A stretch of 64,000 nucleotides of DNA from Stenoxybacter acetivorans DSM 19021 (GCF_000745895.1 NZ_JQKE01000008.1:1-64000), one strand, 5' to 3'; numbered from the stretch's first letter, positions 8,501 to 17,159 are shown. Notes: generated by a model from the sequence alone, not told the origin. Program-made: numbers and translations.

Positions 8501-9577
8501 TCAAGCCAACCCATTATTTTTGCCTGTGATTTTTGACAAATACGCTGCCAGCGGTTTGGGCAAACCCAAATCAGTCCATGATGCCGCCGTCAGCCACTGA
8601 CCACTTATACTCAGTGAAGGCACGGCATCAACCGCAACGAGCAACGGTGTGATATGCAGTAAACGGTGCGTTAAGCGATGCTTGAACGGCGGCATTTCCT
8701 GCCACTCTTCTGCCGCAACACCAAAAAGCGCACCATAATCCAATGCTGCCTGAAAACCATCAACACACGGCACACACCACAAACCGCCCCAAATCCCTTT
8801 GGCAGGACGTTTCTCCAGCCACACCGCGCCATCACCGCGCCGAATAATTAACCAATACCAAAACACTTCCTGTACCGGCGTCGCCGTTTTCTTTCGCGGC
8901 AATTGTGCCTGCTGTTCATGCCGATAAGCCAAGCAATGGTTTATCATCGGGCAAACAGCGCATTCAGGCTTGTTTCGTTTACACAAAGTTGCACCCAAAT
9001 CCATTAGCCCTTGTGTATAAGCCGACATATCTGTTTCGTTTTCAGGCAACAATTTTTCTGCCAATGCCCATAATTGGTCAGTGAATGTTTTGTCGTTTAA
9101 ATCGCCGTCCAACGCAAACACACGGCACAATACCCGCTTAACATTGCCGTCTAAAATCGTTTCACGTTTATTGAATGCAAACGCCGCAATTGCCGCCGCA
9201 GTGCTGCGCCCCACACCACGTAAAGTTTCCAATTGAATCCGCGTTTGCGGAAATACCCCGCCAAAATCATTCACCACTTGTTTGGCGGCATTATGCAAAT
9301 GCCGTGCGCGGCTGTAGTAACCCAATCCCTGCCACAAACTCAATACTGCATCTTCATCGGCATCTGCCAGTGCTTGCACTGTTGGAAACGCCGCAATGAA
9401 ACGCGGATAATAATCACGCACGGTCGATACCTGTGTTTGCTGCAACATGATTTCCGACAACCACACGCGATATGGATCGCTGCTTTGCCACGGCAAATCA
9501 TGCCGCCCGTATTGCCGTTGCCAAGCGATTAAATTTTCGGCAAACCAAGTGGTGTTCTCGGTTTTATTTGATGTCAT
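8501..9577 (-). CDS. mutY: A/G-specific adenine DNA glycosylase MutY
   Basis: A 358-residue base-excision repair enzyme that removes adenine mispaired with 8-oxoguanine. Present are the catalytic Glu in LSEIMLQQTQV, the helix-hairpin-helix LRGVGRSTAAAI, the catalytic Asp in LDGNVKRVLCR, and the 4Fe-4S ligands Cys-X6-Cys-X2-Cys-X5-Cys in CKRNKPECAVCPMINHC. A C-terminal NUDIX-like domain that recognises 8-oxoG follows. I start at the ATG at 9575-9577; the frame extends 11 codons to a TTG that would overlap metZ. The gene lies immediately downstream of metZ in the same direction, with starts and stop about 25 bases apart. Confidence 0.94.
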   Translation of the reverse strand: MTSNKTENTTWFAENLIAWQRQYGRHDLPWQSSDPYRVWLSEIMLQQTQVSTVRDYYPRFIAAFPTVQALADADEDAVLSLWQGLGYYSRARHLHNAAKQVVNDFGGVFPQTRIQLETLRGVGRSTAAAIAAFAFNKRETILDGNVKRVLCRVFALDGDLNDKTFTDQLWALAEKLLPENETDMSAYTQGLMDLGATLCKRNKPECAVCPMINHCLAYRHEQQAQLPRKKTATPVQEVFWYWLIIRRGDGAVWLEKRPAKGIWGGLWCVPCVDGFQAALDYGALFGVAAEEWQEMPPFKHRLTHRLLHITPLLVAVDAVPSLSISGQWLTAASWTDLGLPKPLAAYLSKITGKNNGLA

Positions 9578-9602
9578 TTTCAGGCATAACCATTGGCTGT
9601 TT

Positions 9603-10781
9603 TTACACAATCTTCGCCAGAGCCTGTGTCAAATCGGCGCATAAATCACCAACATGCTCCAAGCCCACCGATAAGCGAATCAGACCAGGCTGAATACCGG
9701 CAGCGCGTTTTGCTTCCGGAGTCATGCGTGCATGTGTGGTTGTCCACGGGTGGGTAATGGTGGATTTCACATCACCAAGATTGGCTGTTTTACTAAAAAC
9801 AGATACATTATCAATTACTTGCCATGCACCCACCTGCTCACCCATCACCTCAAATGCCACCACTATTCCGCCTGCGCTTTGCTGTTTTTTAACCAGCTCT
9901 GCTTGCGGGTGTTCAGGCAGCCCTGTGTAATACACTTGTTTTACTTGCGGCTGTTTACATAAAAACTCTGCCAGAGCCAACGCATTGGCACATTGCTTTT
10001 CCATACGCACATACAAAGTCTCCAAACCGGAAAGCAATACCCAAGCATTAAACGGAGACAATGTTTCACCTGCCGTGCGTACATGCAAATAAATGTCATT
10101 CATTAAATTGACCGCACCGCATATCACGCCGCCCATCACCCGCCCTTGTCCGTCAATGGCTTTAGTAGCAGATTGCAATGAAATATCCGCGCCCAAACGC
10201 AAAGGCTGCTGAACAGCAGGGGATAAAAATGAATTATCCACCACCAAAACCGCACTGTGCTGATGCGCAATCTTTGCCAAAGCGGCAATATCTGCCAATT
10301 CATTCAAAGGATTAGACGGGGTTTCCACAAACAGCATTTTGGTGTTACCGCAACATGCCGCCGCCCATTCATCAATGTTGGTTTGGCTCACCCACGTTAC
10401 TTCCACGCCAATGCGCGGCAATAAGCTGTTAATCAAACCAACTGTCGTCCCAAATAAACTGCGGCTCACCACCAAATGATCGCCTTGCTTGAGTAAACTC
10501 AGAAACACTGCCGTAATTGCCGCCATGCCGCTGGCAGTGGCAATGCCCATTTTGCCCTGTTCTAATTGGGCTGCACGATCTTGAAAAGCCGCTACTGTGG
10601 GATTGGCTGTGCGGCTGTAGGTATAACCCGCCTCTTCACCCAAAAAACGTGCCGCACCGCTTTGCGCGGTGTCAAACATAAAACTACTGCTTAAAAACAG
10701 CGCATGACTGTGTTCGCCGTAAGTGGTTTGTTCTTTACTGCCGCGAATGGCAATGGTTTCAGGGTGTAAATGTTGAGTCAT
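9603..10781 (-). CDS. metZ: O-succinylhomoserine sulfhydrylase MetZ
   Basis: A 392-residue PLP enzyme of the Cys/Met metabolism family that forms homocysteine directly from O-succinylhomoserine and sulfide. It shows the SATKAIDGQGRVMGG motif with the Schiff-base Lys, the AGYTYSRTANPTV substrate-binding segment and the VETPSNP loop. MetZ rather than MetB is suggested by the GxGR segment after the lysine and by overall similarity to sulfhydrylases; the cystathionine-synthase reaction cannot be excluded from sequence alone. The sulfide would come from CysJI, encoded near the other end of this window. The start MTQHLHPETIAIRG at 10781 is the family start. Confidence 0.85.
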   Translation of the reverse strand: MTQHLHPETIAIRGSKEQTTYGEHSHALFLSSSFMFDTAQSGAARFLGEEAGYTYSRTANPTVAAFQDRAAQLEQGKMGIATASGMAAITAVFLSLLKQGDHLVVSRSLFGTTVGLINSLLPRIGVEVTWVSQTNIDEWAAACCGNTKMLFVETPSNPLNELADIAALAKIAHQHSAVLVVDNSFLSPAVQQPLRLGADISLQSATKAIDGQGRVMGGVICGAVNLMNDIYLHVRTAGETLSPFNAWVLLSGLETLYVRMEKQCANALALAEFLCKQPQVKQVYYTGLPEHPQAELVKKQQSAGGIVVAFEVMGEQVGAWQVIDNVSVFSKTANLGDVKSTITHPWTTTHARMTPEAKRAAGIQPGLIRLSVGLEHVGDLCADLTQALAKIV

Positions 10782-10848
10782 ATTCGGGTATCTCAAAAAT
10801 GGAAAACAGAATAGCTAAATCAAGTATGTTTATTCAACGCCCAACAAC

Positions 10849-10860
10849 AGGCTACCTGAA
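10849..10860 (+). repeat. Variant uptake sequence AGGCTACCTGAA
   Basis: This 12-mer differs from the dominant site by one base (T-A for T-G in the core) and equals the dialect described for Eikenella. It lies just before the mscL stop codon. A second copy is at 2709-2720 inside fpr. Confidence 0.7.
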
Positions 10861-10861
10861 A

Positions 10862-11311
10862 CTACGTTAATAACGACGTACAATTCGGGCAGCGTTTGGC
10901 AGCAATCGGAATATCCGTGCAACACTCGGGGCAAGATTTTGTTGTCGGCACTGTTTCAGGGGCTGCCTGAAAGCGGCTGATAAAACGCACCAGCATAAAA
11001 ATAGCAAAACCAACAATGATTAAACTGATTACAGTATTGATAAATAAGCCGATATTCAGCGTAACCGCGCCCGCGTCTTGCGCCGCTTTTAAAGAAACGT
11101 AGGGTGCAGCCGCTTTGCTGCCTTCTTTGAGCGTGATAAATAAATTGGAAAAGTCCACACCGCCAATCAGTAAACCAATCGGCGGCATAATCACATTGTC
11201 CACCAAAGACTTCACCATACCCGAAAACGCCGTCCCCACCACCATGCCAACCGCCAAATCCATGACATTACCGCGAAGCAGAAACGCTTTGAAGTCGCTG
11301 ATTAAACGCAT
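10862..11311 (-). CDS. mscL: Large-conductance mechanosensitive channel MscL
   Basis: A 149-residue channel that opens under membrane tension to release solutes in hypo-osmotic shock. TM1 includes FLLRGNVMDLAVGMVVGTAF, TM2 is near residues 88-110, and the N-terminal amphipathic helix is intact. The C-terminus carries a short zinc-ribbon-like segment with paired CPEC and CPNC motifs instead of the simple charged helix of E. coli MscL; similar Cys pairs are seen in other bacterial MscL proteins. The gene is monocistronic, with an AT-rich 180-base gap upstream. Confidence 0.93.
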   Translation of the reverse strand: MRLISDFKAFLLRGNVMDLAVGMVVGTAFSGMVKSLVDNVIMPPIGLLIGGVDFSNLFITLKEGSKAAAPYVSLKAAQDAGAVTLNIGLFINTVISLIIVGFAIFMLVRFISRFQAAPETVPTTKSCPECCTDIPIAAKRCPNCTSLLT

Positions 11312-11492
11312 TACTTTTTCCTCATTATTGTGTGTAATGATTGAATTATAGCCGATATACTGAGACTTCAGCGTTCAAAATGAGTAATATATAAAAGAAA
11401 ATAAATTTAATGTAATGATATAAATCATATTTTTATATAACGTGCAACCAAAAAAGATACAAAGTAAATCAAATTTACTGATTTAACGCGAT

Positions 11493-12491
11493 TCAATCAG
11501 ACTGAATCAAAACTGACTCAATTTTTTCAACATCGGTTAAACACCGCAGCTGCTCAAATAATAATGCGGCTTCGGAGTAATTGAGTTTCAACATGCCCAG
11601 CCATTGTTTTAAACGAGCCGCCGCATAACGCGGTTTATCGGTTTTTGTACAGCATAAATCCAAGAACAGTTTCAGCCAGTCCAAAACCTCTGTCCATGCC
11701 ATTGGTTCAATCACTTTACCCGCCTCGTATGCGGCGCATTGCCGTGCCAAACCCGGCTGCATGATCACGCCGCGCCCAATCATCACACTTTTGCAACCGC
11801 TGATTTTTTTTACTTCAATATAATCATTTAAAGTAAATACATCGCCGTTGGCGATTACCGGTATTTGCACTGCTTCAGCAATGCGGGCAATCCACAGCCA
11901 ATCAGCGGGCGGTTGGTAGGCCTGTTGTTTCGTACGGGCGTGAACGGTAAGCATTTGCGCGCCGCCCAATTCAATGGCATGGGCACAATCCAAAGCCAAG
12001 TCAGTATTGTCATAGCCCAAGCGCATTTTGGCACTCAAAATAATGCTTTCAGGCAGCCTATTGCGTACTGTATGAACAATGTGTTCAATTTGTTTGGGAT
12101 AGCGCAGCAATGCCGCACCGCCGGCATGTTTGTTTACTGTTGGTGCGGGACAGCCAAAATTAAGGTCGATTTTATCCGCGCCAAAAGCAACCGCATTCAA
12201 CGCATTCTCTGCCACCATATCGGCATCGCTGCCCAAAAGCTGCAAATACACCGCCGTACCCGCTACGGTGTGATTGCGGGTGTACAATTCAGGCATGTAT
12301 TTTTGCCACACCGTGTGCGAATGAATGGTGTGGGTGATGCGCACAAACTCGGTAACACAAGCATTAAAACCGCCGATACGGGTTAATACATCGCGAATCA
12401 CATCATCTGCCAAACCGTGCATGGGAGCTAAAATTAAGCGCGGCGGCACAAAAGATTCAGGCAGCCTGAAAGAAGAAAACGGCTGTTTCAC
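11493..12491 (-). CDS. dusC: tRNA-dihydrouridine(16) synthase DusC
   Basis: A 332-residue FMN enzyme of the Dus family, reducing uridine in the tRNA D-loop. It has the N-terminal LAPMHGLADDVIRD barrel start, the catalytic-Cys motif LNFGCPAPTVNKHAGG, KMRLG, the HART phosphate-binding segment and GRG near the end. The ITEFVRI segment and the C-terminal helical domain length place it nearest DusC (U16-specific) rather than DusA or DusB. An uptake sequence at 12456-12470 encodes part of the N-terminal FRLPE. It follows the 6S RNA gene and its terminator on the same strand. Confidence 0.87.
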   Translation of the reverse strand: MKQPFSSFRLPESFVPPRLILAPMHGLADDVIRDVLTRIGGFNACVTEFVRITHTIHSHTVWQKYMPELYTRNHTVAGTAVYLQLLGSDADMVAENALNAVAFGADKIDLNFGCPAPTVNKHAGGAALLRYPKQIEHIVHTVRNRLPESIILSAKMRLGYDNTDLALDCAHAIELGGAQMLTVHARTKQQAYQPPADWLWIARIAEAVQIPVIANGDVFTLNDYIEVKKISGCKSVMIGRGVIMQPGLARQCAAYEAGKVIEPMAWTEVLDWLKLFLDLCCTKTDKPRYAAARLKQWLGMLKLNYSEAALLFEQLRCLTDVEKIESVLIQSD

Positions 12492-12507
12492 ATCTCATAA
12501 CCAAAAA

Positions 12508-12539
12508 TAAAACGGACGGTTAACACCGTCCGTTTTTTA
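12508..12539 (-). terminator. Rho-independent terminator of the 6S RNA gene
   Basis: Arms ACGGACGGT and ACCGTCCGT with a TAAC/GTTA loop form an 11-bp stem flanked by A- and T-runs on both sides. On the minus strand it is followed by TTTTATTTTT, ideally placed about 10 bases past the 6S RNA 3' end and 20 bases before the dusC start. Confidence 0.85.
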
Positions 12540-12542
12540 TAT

Positions 12543-12727
12543 TGAATCCCCCGCAAATGCCGCTTGGATCGTATCCGCCTGAACCTTGCAAACAAGGCCG
12601 ACAACTTCGGATAACTTTGGGTACATTTGCTGACGCAAACGCGCACACCCATTATCAACACAGCCATCGAAAAAAGCGAACTATTGGTTCAAAGGAATAT
12701 ATATCCTTACAAACACCGCAGGGGAAA
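12543..12727 (-). ncRNA. ssrS: 6S RNA (SsrS), inhibitor of sigma70-RNA polymerase
   Basis: Between zapA and dusC the minus strand encodes no protein but shows the hallmarks of 6S RNA. The 5' end, with CCCCTGCGGTGTTTG, can pair with the 3' end, with GCGGCATTTGCGGGGG, forming the closing stem. The interior has the CCTTTGAACC and CCTTGTTTGCAAGG-type elements around the large central bubble. The roughly 185-nt length and a position immediately after zapA match the conserved zapA-ssrS order in proteobacteria. 6S RNA mimics an open promoter and sequesters the housekeeping holoenzyme in stationary phase. The ends are estimated from the terminal pairing; the 5' end lies within a few bases of the zapA stop. 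Confidence 0.8.
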
Positions 12728-12733
12728 ACCGGT

Positions 12734-13027
12734 TCACAATAAAGCCAGCGCATCATCGCAGGCTTTGGTAAGATCTGCAATTCTACGCTCAAAATCGCCG
12801 ATTGCCAAATCATCTTTTAAAGACATTTTTAATAAATCATGCGTTAAATTGAGTGCCGCCATAATAACAATTTTATCGGTTTCTACAATACGTCCTGTGT
12901 TTTGAATCGCACTGATTTTTTCATTGAGCATCGTAACCGCTTGCATTAAGGTGTTGTATTCTTCTGCCGGTGTACCGATATTAAAATGACGCCCCAAAAT
13001 TTCTACTTTAACTTGCTGAATATCCAT
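12734..13027 (-). CDS. zapA: Cell division protein ZapA
   Basis: A 97-residue FtsZ-ring stabiliser. The N-terminal globular domain starts with MDIQQVKVEILGRHFNI, containing the typical V-I-L-G-R strand, and the C-terminal half is a long helix that forms a coiled coil in the tetramer. Its ATG directly follows the TAA of the upstream coiled-coil gene, indicating coupled translation. The 6S RNA gene follows at its stop codon. Confidence 0.9.
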   Translation of the reverse strand: MDIQQVKVEILGRHFNIGTPAEEYNTLMQAVTMLNEKISAIQNTGRIVETDKIVIMAALNLTHDLLKMSLKDDLAIGDFERRIADLTKACDDALALL

Positions 13028-13399
13028 TTACGCCCCCTCTTTCTGAACGGCCGCACTTTGTGTTTCTTTTTGCATCACCGCATTTTGCCGCACAGGCACA
13101 CGCTTTGCCAGCGCATCAATATCTTTTGCTATTTGTTGCAACTGCATTTGGTAATCCTGGTTTTCTGTTTTGAGGTCGTTAATGGTTTTCTGAAAACCGG
13201 CTTCCAAGCGTTTAATTTTTAACCCATTTTCTTGAGTAACACTGGTACGCTCCGCTTGGAACGCTTGCTGCTGTTGCTGATTTTGTTCACGCAAACGCCC
13301 TACTTCCGTTGTTAAACGCCGCTTATCTTCAGCCAGCAATTTGCATTGAGCCAACACGCGTTGCAGGCTGGTTTCTAATTTTTGCAGTTGATTATCCAT
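13028..13399 (-). CDS. Coiled-coil protein, ZapB/TIGR02449-like
   Basis: A 123-residue soluble protein, mostly heptad-rich helix: MDNQLQKLETSLQRVL and the LAEDKRRLTTEVGRLREQN segment resemble the short ZapB-like (TIGR02449) proteins that precede zapA in many beta- and gammaproteobacteria. It is about 50 residues longer than those, with a second coiled-coil segment and a Gln/Ala-rich tail. The start at 13397-13399 is chosen for similarity; the frame is open 14 codons further up. The TAA stop abuts the zapA ATG, so the two are cotranslated and probably act together at the division site. The function is an inference. Confidence 0.75.
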   Translation of the reverse strand: MDNQLQKLETSLQRVLAQCKLLAEDKRRLTTEVGRLREQNQQQQQAFQAERTSVTQENGLKIKRLEAGFQKTINDLKTENQDYQMQLQQIAKDIDALAKRVPVRQNAVMQKETQSAAVQKEGA

Positions 13400-13500
13400 A
13401 AATGCGCAAACTCGCTGAGAAATGGGTGAATGGTTGCCCATTTTGTTAAAACTGTCAATGCCGCTGCTTTAATTCGCTTCACTGAAACCACACGAAACCA

Positions 13501-14493
13501 TCAACACCGCTCTACTTTTTCGGTTTTCGGTTCACGTTCCATTAAGCATTCTGCCACTGCTGAAACATCAATTTGTTCGTGAAGCAGCTGATGTAAAACC
13601 GTGGTTATCGGCATATCCACATTCAACAACCGTGCTTGACGAACGGTTTCTTCAATGGTGTAAATACCTTCCGCCACATGCCCCAATTCCTGCAAAATAG
13701 ACGGCAAATCTTTGCCTTCTACCAGCAACAAACCCACCTTACGGTTACGCGATAAAGAACCTGTGCAGGTAAGAATCAAGTCTCCCATGCCCGCCAAACC
13801 CATAAGCGTGGTGGCTTGCGCACCCATAGCCAATGCCAAACGCGTGATTTCAGCCAGCCCACGCGTTATCAGAGCCGCTCGGGCATTCATACCGCACGCC
13901 AATCCATCAGCAATACCGGTGGCAATCGCCATGACGTTTTTCACTGCGCCGCCCACTGCCGCACCAATAACATCAGCATTGGCATAAAGGCGCAATACGC
14001 GGCTGTTTAGCCGAGCAGCGGCTTCCTCTGCCCAAAAAACATTGTTTGATGCCAAGGTGATGGCACAGGGTAACTGCTGCGCCAATTCCTGTGCAAAGCT
14101 GGGACCGGATAAAACACCAATACACCGATTGTGCAACAATACTTCTTGCAGCACTTGATGCGGCAGCAAACCCGTTTCTTGCTCAAAACCTTTACAGGCT
14201 GCCAATATCGGCGTATCGGCAAGACCGCAATCTTGCAAGCGCACGGCACTTTCACGCAAAGCCGACATTGGTGTAGCTATAATAATTAAATCGGCAGGTT
14301 TTACTTCAGTATCGATTACCAATGAATCAGGGAAAGTAAAATCGGGCAAATACAAACGATTAGCGCGATCTTGCCGCAACTGTGCGGCATGTTCATCGGT
14401 ATGTGTCCACAAAGACACGGCATGCGCGTGTTGTGAAAAATGAACCGCCAGTGCCGTACCCCAAGCACCTGCGCCCATAACAGTAATATTCAT
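13501..14493 (-). CDS. gpsA: Glycerol-3-phosphate dehydrogenase [NAD(P)+]
   Basis: A 330-residue cytosolic enzyme that reduces dihydroxyacetone phosphate to sn-glycerol-3-phosphate for phospholipid synthesis. The N-terminal Rossmann motif GAGAWGTALA, the SGPSFAQE segment, the catalytic Lys in GGAVKNVMAIATGIADGL and the GLAGMGDLILT loop are all present at normal spacing. It lies 100 bases downstream of no other gene and is divergent to none; both neighbours run in the same direction. Confidence 0.94.
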   Translation of the reverse strand: MNITVMGAGAWGTALAVHFSQHAHAVSLWTHTDEHAAQLRQDRANRLYLPDFTFPDSLVIDTEVKPADLIIIATPMSALRESAVRLQDCGLADTPILAACKGFEQETGLLPHQVLQEVLLHNRCIGVLSGPSFAQELAQQLPCAITLASNNVFWAEEAAARLNSRVLRLYANADVIGAAVGGAVKNVMAIATGIADGLACGMNARAALITRGLAEITRLALAMGAQATTLMGLAGMGDLILTCTGSLSRNRKVGLLLVEGKDLPSILQELGHVAEGIYTIEETVRQARLLNVDMPITTVLHQLLHEQIDVSAVAECLMEREPKTEKVERC

Positions 14494-14559
14494 GTGTTCA
14501 TTATTGCTGAATTAATCCGCATTGATTATACCAGATACGCGAAAACAACCGCTTCAGAA

Positions 14560-14609
14560 TGAAACAAAACTTGCTCTCACCGAATAAATAAATGATGAGA
14601 ACAAGTTTT
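14560..14609 (-). terminator. Terminator of the metNIQ operon
   Basis: On the minus strand AAAACTTG(T)TCTCA pairs with TGAGA(G)CAAGTTTT around a 16-base loop, with one U-G wobble, and is followed by a short T-run. It lies about 25 bases past the metQ stop. Confidence 0.65.
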
Positions 14610-14632
14610 AATGCGGTTAAAACAACTTAATC

Positions 14633-15532
14633 TTATTGAGCAACTGAAGCCTTAGCCGCTTCGCCGGTTTGCGCTTGCTCACCCCAAACAGCCGGATATT
14701 TATAGCCCGGAAAACGTTGGTTTGCATAGGCTTTAAAGTCGTCGGAATTATAAGCCTCGGTGATGTCTTTCACCCATTGCGTGTCTTTGTCGGCGGTGCG
14801 AATGGCAGACCAGTTGACATAAGCGTAACTGGGTTCTTGGAACAGCGCATCGGTGAGTTTCATACCGGAACTCGTGGCATAGTTACCGTTTATCACGGCA
14901 AAATCCACATCGGCACGTGAACGCGGCAATTGCGCGGCTTCCAATTCAACGATTTTAATGCCTTTCGGATTTTCGGCAATATCATTTTTAGAAGCCCTAA
15001 GCGGGTCAATATTGTCTTTTAATTTCAGCCAGCCCAATTCATTCATCATCACCAAGGCACGAGCAAAATTAGACGGGTCATTCGGCGCGGAAACGCTGAC
15101 ACCATCTTTTACCTCATTCAAGGAGGTTAATTTTCCGGTGTATAAACCCAAAGGTGCGGTTGGCACTTGGAAAGCCTCGGTAATATTCAATTTGTGTTCG
15201 GCTTTAAAGTTATCCAAATAAGGTTTGTGCTGGAAAACATTGATGTCGATTTCACCGTCTGCCAGAGCCAAATTCGGGCGTACGTAGTCGCTGAATTCAA
15301 TCAGTTTAACGGTATAGCCTTTTTGCTCCAAAGCCGGTTTAATTTGCTCTTTTACCATATCACCGAAATCACCCGCTGTTGTACCAAACACGATTTCGGT
15401 TTTGGCAAGTACTCCAGCTGGGCTGCCTGAAGCAGCAGAAGCAGCATCGGTAGCTTGTTGTTGACCGCCGCAAGCGGTCAAAGTCAATGCCAACGCCGTG
15501 GCGAAAAGGGGTTTAAACCAAGATAATTGCAT
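14633..15532 (-). CDS. metQ: Methionine ABC transporter, substrate-binding lipoprotein MetQ
   Basis: A 299-residue NlpA-family protein that captures L- and D-methionine for MetNI. The signal peptide ends in LTAC, a lipobox with Cys21 lipidated. The family segment TAGDFGDMVKEQIKPALE and the FNVFQHKPYL-like INVFQHKPYLDNF motif identify the family. AGGAG precedes the ATG at good spacing. It is the last gene of metNIQ; a 59-base gap separates it from metI. Neisserial MetQ is also reported at the cell surface, which cannot be judged here. Confidence 0.92.
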   Translation of the reverse strand: MQLSWFKPLFATALALTLTACGGQQQATDAASAASGSPAGVLAKTEIVFGTTAGDFGDMVKEQIKPALEQKGYTVKLIEFSDYVRPNLALADGEIDINVFQHKPYLDNFKAEHKLNITEAFQVPTAPLGLYTGKLTSLNEVKDGVSVSAPNDPSNFARALVMMNELGWLKLKDNIDPLRASKNDIAENPKGIKIVELEAAQLPRSRADVDFAVINGNYATSSGMKLTDALFQEPSYAYVNWSAIRTADKDTQWVKDITEAYNSDDFKAYANQRFPGYKYPAVWGEQAQTGEAAKASVAQ

Positions 15533-15591
15533 AAAAATACTCCTGTTGTTAGGTGTGTAAAAATAGCTCTTTATTCAAAAAACTCAATACT

Positions 15592-16278
15592 TCAACGTTT
15601 ATCCAACTTACGGGCAATAAAATTGCCCAGGCTTTGCATCAAAATCACCAACAATGCCAACACCGCCACGATGAAAATGATGACTTCGGTTTGATAGCGA
15701 TAATAGCCGTAACGAATCGCCAAGTCGCCCAAACCGCCGCCGCCGATCATGCCTGCCGCCGCGCTGTAAGACAATAAGCTGATGGACAACACAGTGATAC
15801 TGGACACCATGCCCGAACGTGCTTCATTCAGTAACACCCTGATGATGACGGTAAACGGCGACGCGCCCATGCTGATGGCAGCTTCAATGATGCCGCGCGG
15901 TACTTCGCGTAAGTTTTGCTCTACCAATCGCGCAAAGAAAAACACGCCTGAAACCGAGAGCACCAATGATGCTGCAATGGGACCGATAGCGATGCCAATC
16001 ACCATGCGCGTGAACGGTATCATGGCGATCATCAAAATCACAAACGGAAAAGCACGGATCAGGTTTACGACACCCTCAGCGATGCTGTTAAAGCGCTGGT
16101 TACGATAAAGCTGCTTACTGGCAGTTACATACATATATACGCCCAAAACGGTGCCGAAAATAGTTGCCAGCAATGTGGACAAACCCACCATCACAAAGGT
16201 TTCCCACAAGGCTTGTACAATTTCGCTTTTCATTGAAATGAGATTATTTACGGCTTGAGAAAAATTCGCAGCTGCCAT
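15592..16278 (-). CDS. metI: Methionine ABC transporter permease MetI
   Basis: A 228-residue inner-membrane permease with five hydrophobic segments and the EAA-type loop EAAISMGASPFTVI that contacts the ATPase. The ATG at 16276-16278 has a perfect AGGAGG seven bases upstream, lying inside the end of metN; upstream in-frame codons are discarded for that reason. The metN stop and this start are one base apart, so translation is coupled. Confidence 0.92.
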   Translation of the reverse strand: MAAANFSQAVNNLISMKSEIVQALWETFVMVGLSTLLATIFGTVLGVYMYVTASKQLYRNQRFNSIAEGVVNLIRAFPFVILMIAMIPFTRMVIGIAIGPIAASLVLSVSGVFFFARLVEQNLREVPRGIIEAAISMGASPFTVIIRVLLNEARSGMVSSITVLSISLLSYSAAAGMIGGGGLGDLAIRYGYYRYQTEVIIFIVAVLALLVILMQSLGNFIARKLDKR

Positions 16279-16279
16279 G

Positions 16280-17017
16280 TTAATCCTCCTGCACCAATTC
16301 TTGACCAATGGCGGATTGTGCGTGAATTTGGTTGTCTTTCACCACAATTGTTTCCAAAAGTTTACCTTGATGCAGTAATGCAGTGCGATCACACAATCGG
16401 CGAATCACGCTCATTTCATGGGTAACAATCACAATGGTTACGTTAAAGCGATGATTGATGTCAGCCAAACACGCCAGCACACTGCGCGTGGTGGCAGGAT
16501 CTAAAGCACTCGTTGGCTCGTCTGCCAAAATCACTTTCGGGCTGGGTGCAAGCGCACGGGCAATACCCACCCGCTGTTTTTGTCCGCCCGATAATTGCGC
16601 GGGGTAATGATTCGCGCGATCACATAAACCAACAATATCCAAACATTCAGCAACGCGCTTATCCCGCGCCGCTTTATCCCAGCCAGCCACCGTCAGCGGA
16701 AACGCCACATTGTCTGCCACCGTGCGGTTTGCCAATAAGTTAAATTGCTGAAACACCATACCAATATTCTGCCGAGAACGGCGCAAATCGGCAGCATTCA
16801 AAGCGGTTAGATCTTGCCCGTCCACCGTTACCCGCCCGCTGTCGGGGCGTTCCAATAAATTAATCAGCCTCAGTAAAGTGGATTTACCCGCACCGGAATA
16901 ACCCATCAAGCCAAAAATTTCTCCTGCTTCAACACGCAAACAAAGCGGCTCAACCGCAGTAAACCATGTTTTATCGCGATGTTGGTAGCGTTTAGAAACA
17001 TTATCCAAAACAATCAT
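16280..17017 (-). CDS. metN: Methionine ABC transporter ATP-binding protein MetN
   Basis: A 245-residue ABC ATPase with GYSGAGKST (Walker A), LSGGQKQRVGIARAL (signature), ILADEPTSALDP (Walker B and D-loop) and the switch His in VTHEM. It is shorter than E. coli MetN (about 343 residues) because the C-terminal ACT-like regulatory domain that gives methionine feedback inhibition in E. coli is absent here. Control may therefore rest more on gene expression. Its 135-base leader contains a promoter, a SAM-II-like pseudoknot and a terminator hairpin right before the start codon. Confidence 0.92.
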   Translation of the reverse strand: MIVLDNVSKRYQHRDKTWFTAVEPLCLRVEAGEIFGLMGYSGAGKSTLLRLINLLERPDSGRVTVDGQDLTALNAADLRRSRQNIGMVFQQFNLLANRTVADNVAFPLTVAGWDKAARDKRVAECLDIVGLCDRANHYPAQLSGGQKQRVGIARALAPSPKVILADEPTSALDPATTRSVLACLADINHRFNVTIVIVTHEMSVIRRLCDRTALLHQGKLLETIVVKDNQIHAQSAIGQELVQED

Positions 17018-17031
17018 TATTTATCACTGCT

Positions 17032-17062
17032 ATATAAAAAGCCCATTGTCAATGCAATGGGC
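17032..17062 (-). terminator. Intrinsic terminator inside the metN leader
   Basis: On the minus strand GCCCATTG and CAATGGGC form a 9-bp stem around a short loop, followed by TTTTTATATA. It lies only about 20 bases before the metN ATG and after the promoter at 17160-17188, so it can only act as an attenuator of metNIQ. This is the layout expected for an expression platform. Confidence 0.75.
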
Positions 17063-17098
17063 TGTAAAAAATCAAAGCATGGGGCAAATATACCCCGC

Positions 17099-17145
17099 AC
17101 GCTTTAGCTGTTTTACGCCCGCAAGCTGTATCAAATCGGCGTTTG
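17099..17145 (-). promoter_or_regulatory. SAM-II-like riboswitch aptamer, metNIQ leader
   Basis: On the minus strand the order is ACGCC, GATTTG, five bases, GCTTGC, GGCGT, AAAAC, AGCTAAAGC. ACGCC and GGCGT form P1; CTTGC in the P1 loop pairs with GCTAAAG downstream, giving an H-type pseudoknot. The conserved words GAUUUG, GCUUGC and GCUAAAG in this order and spacing match what I know of the SAM-II (metA-motif) class, which binds S-adenosylmethionine and represses methionine genes. It starts about ten bases after the predicted transcription start and is followed by a second hairpin overlapping the GCTAAAGC strand and then an intrinsic terminator. The identification rests on my memory of the consensus, not on a covariance search. 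Confidence 0.62.
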
Positions 17146-17159
17146 GTTAAATTTCAGTC

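Noticed and set aside
11865-12386. 173-codon antisense frame inside dusC
   Set aside because: No motif; the DusC flavin-binding motifs are on the other strand.
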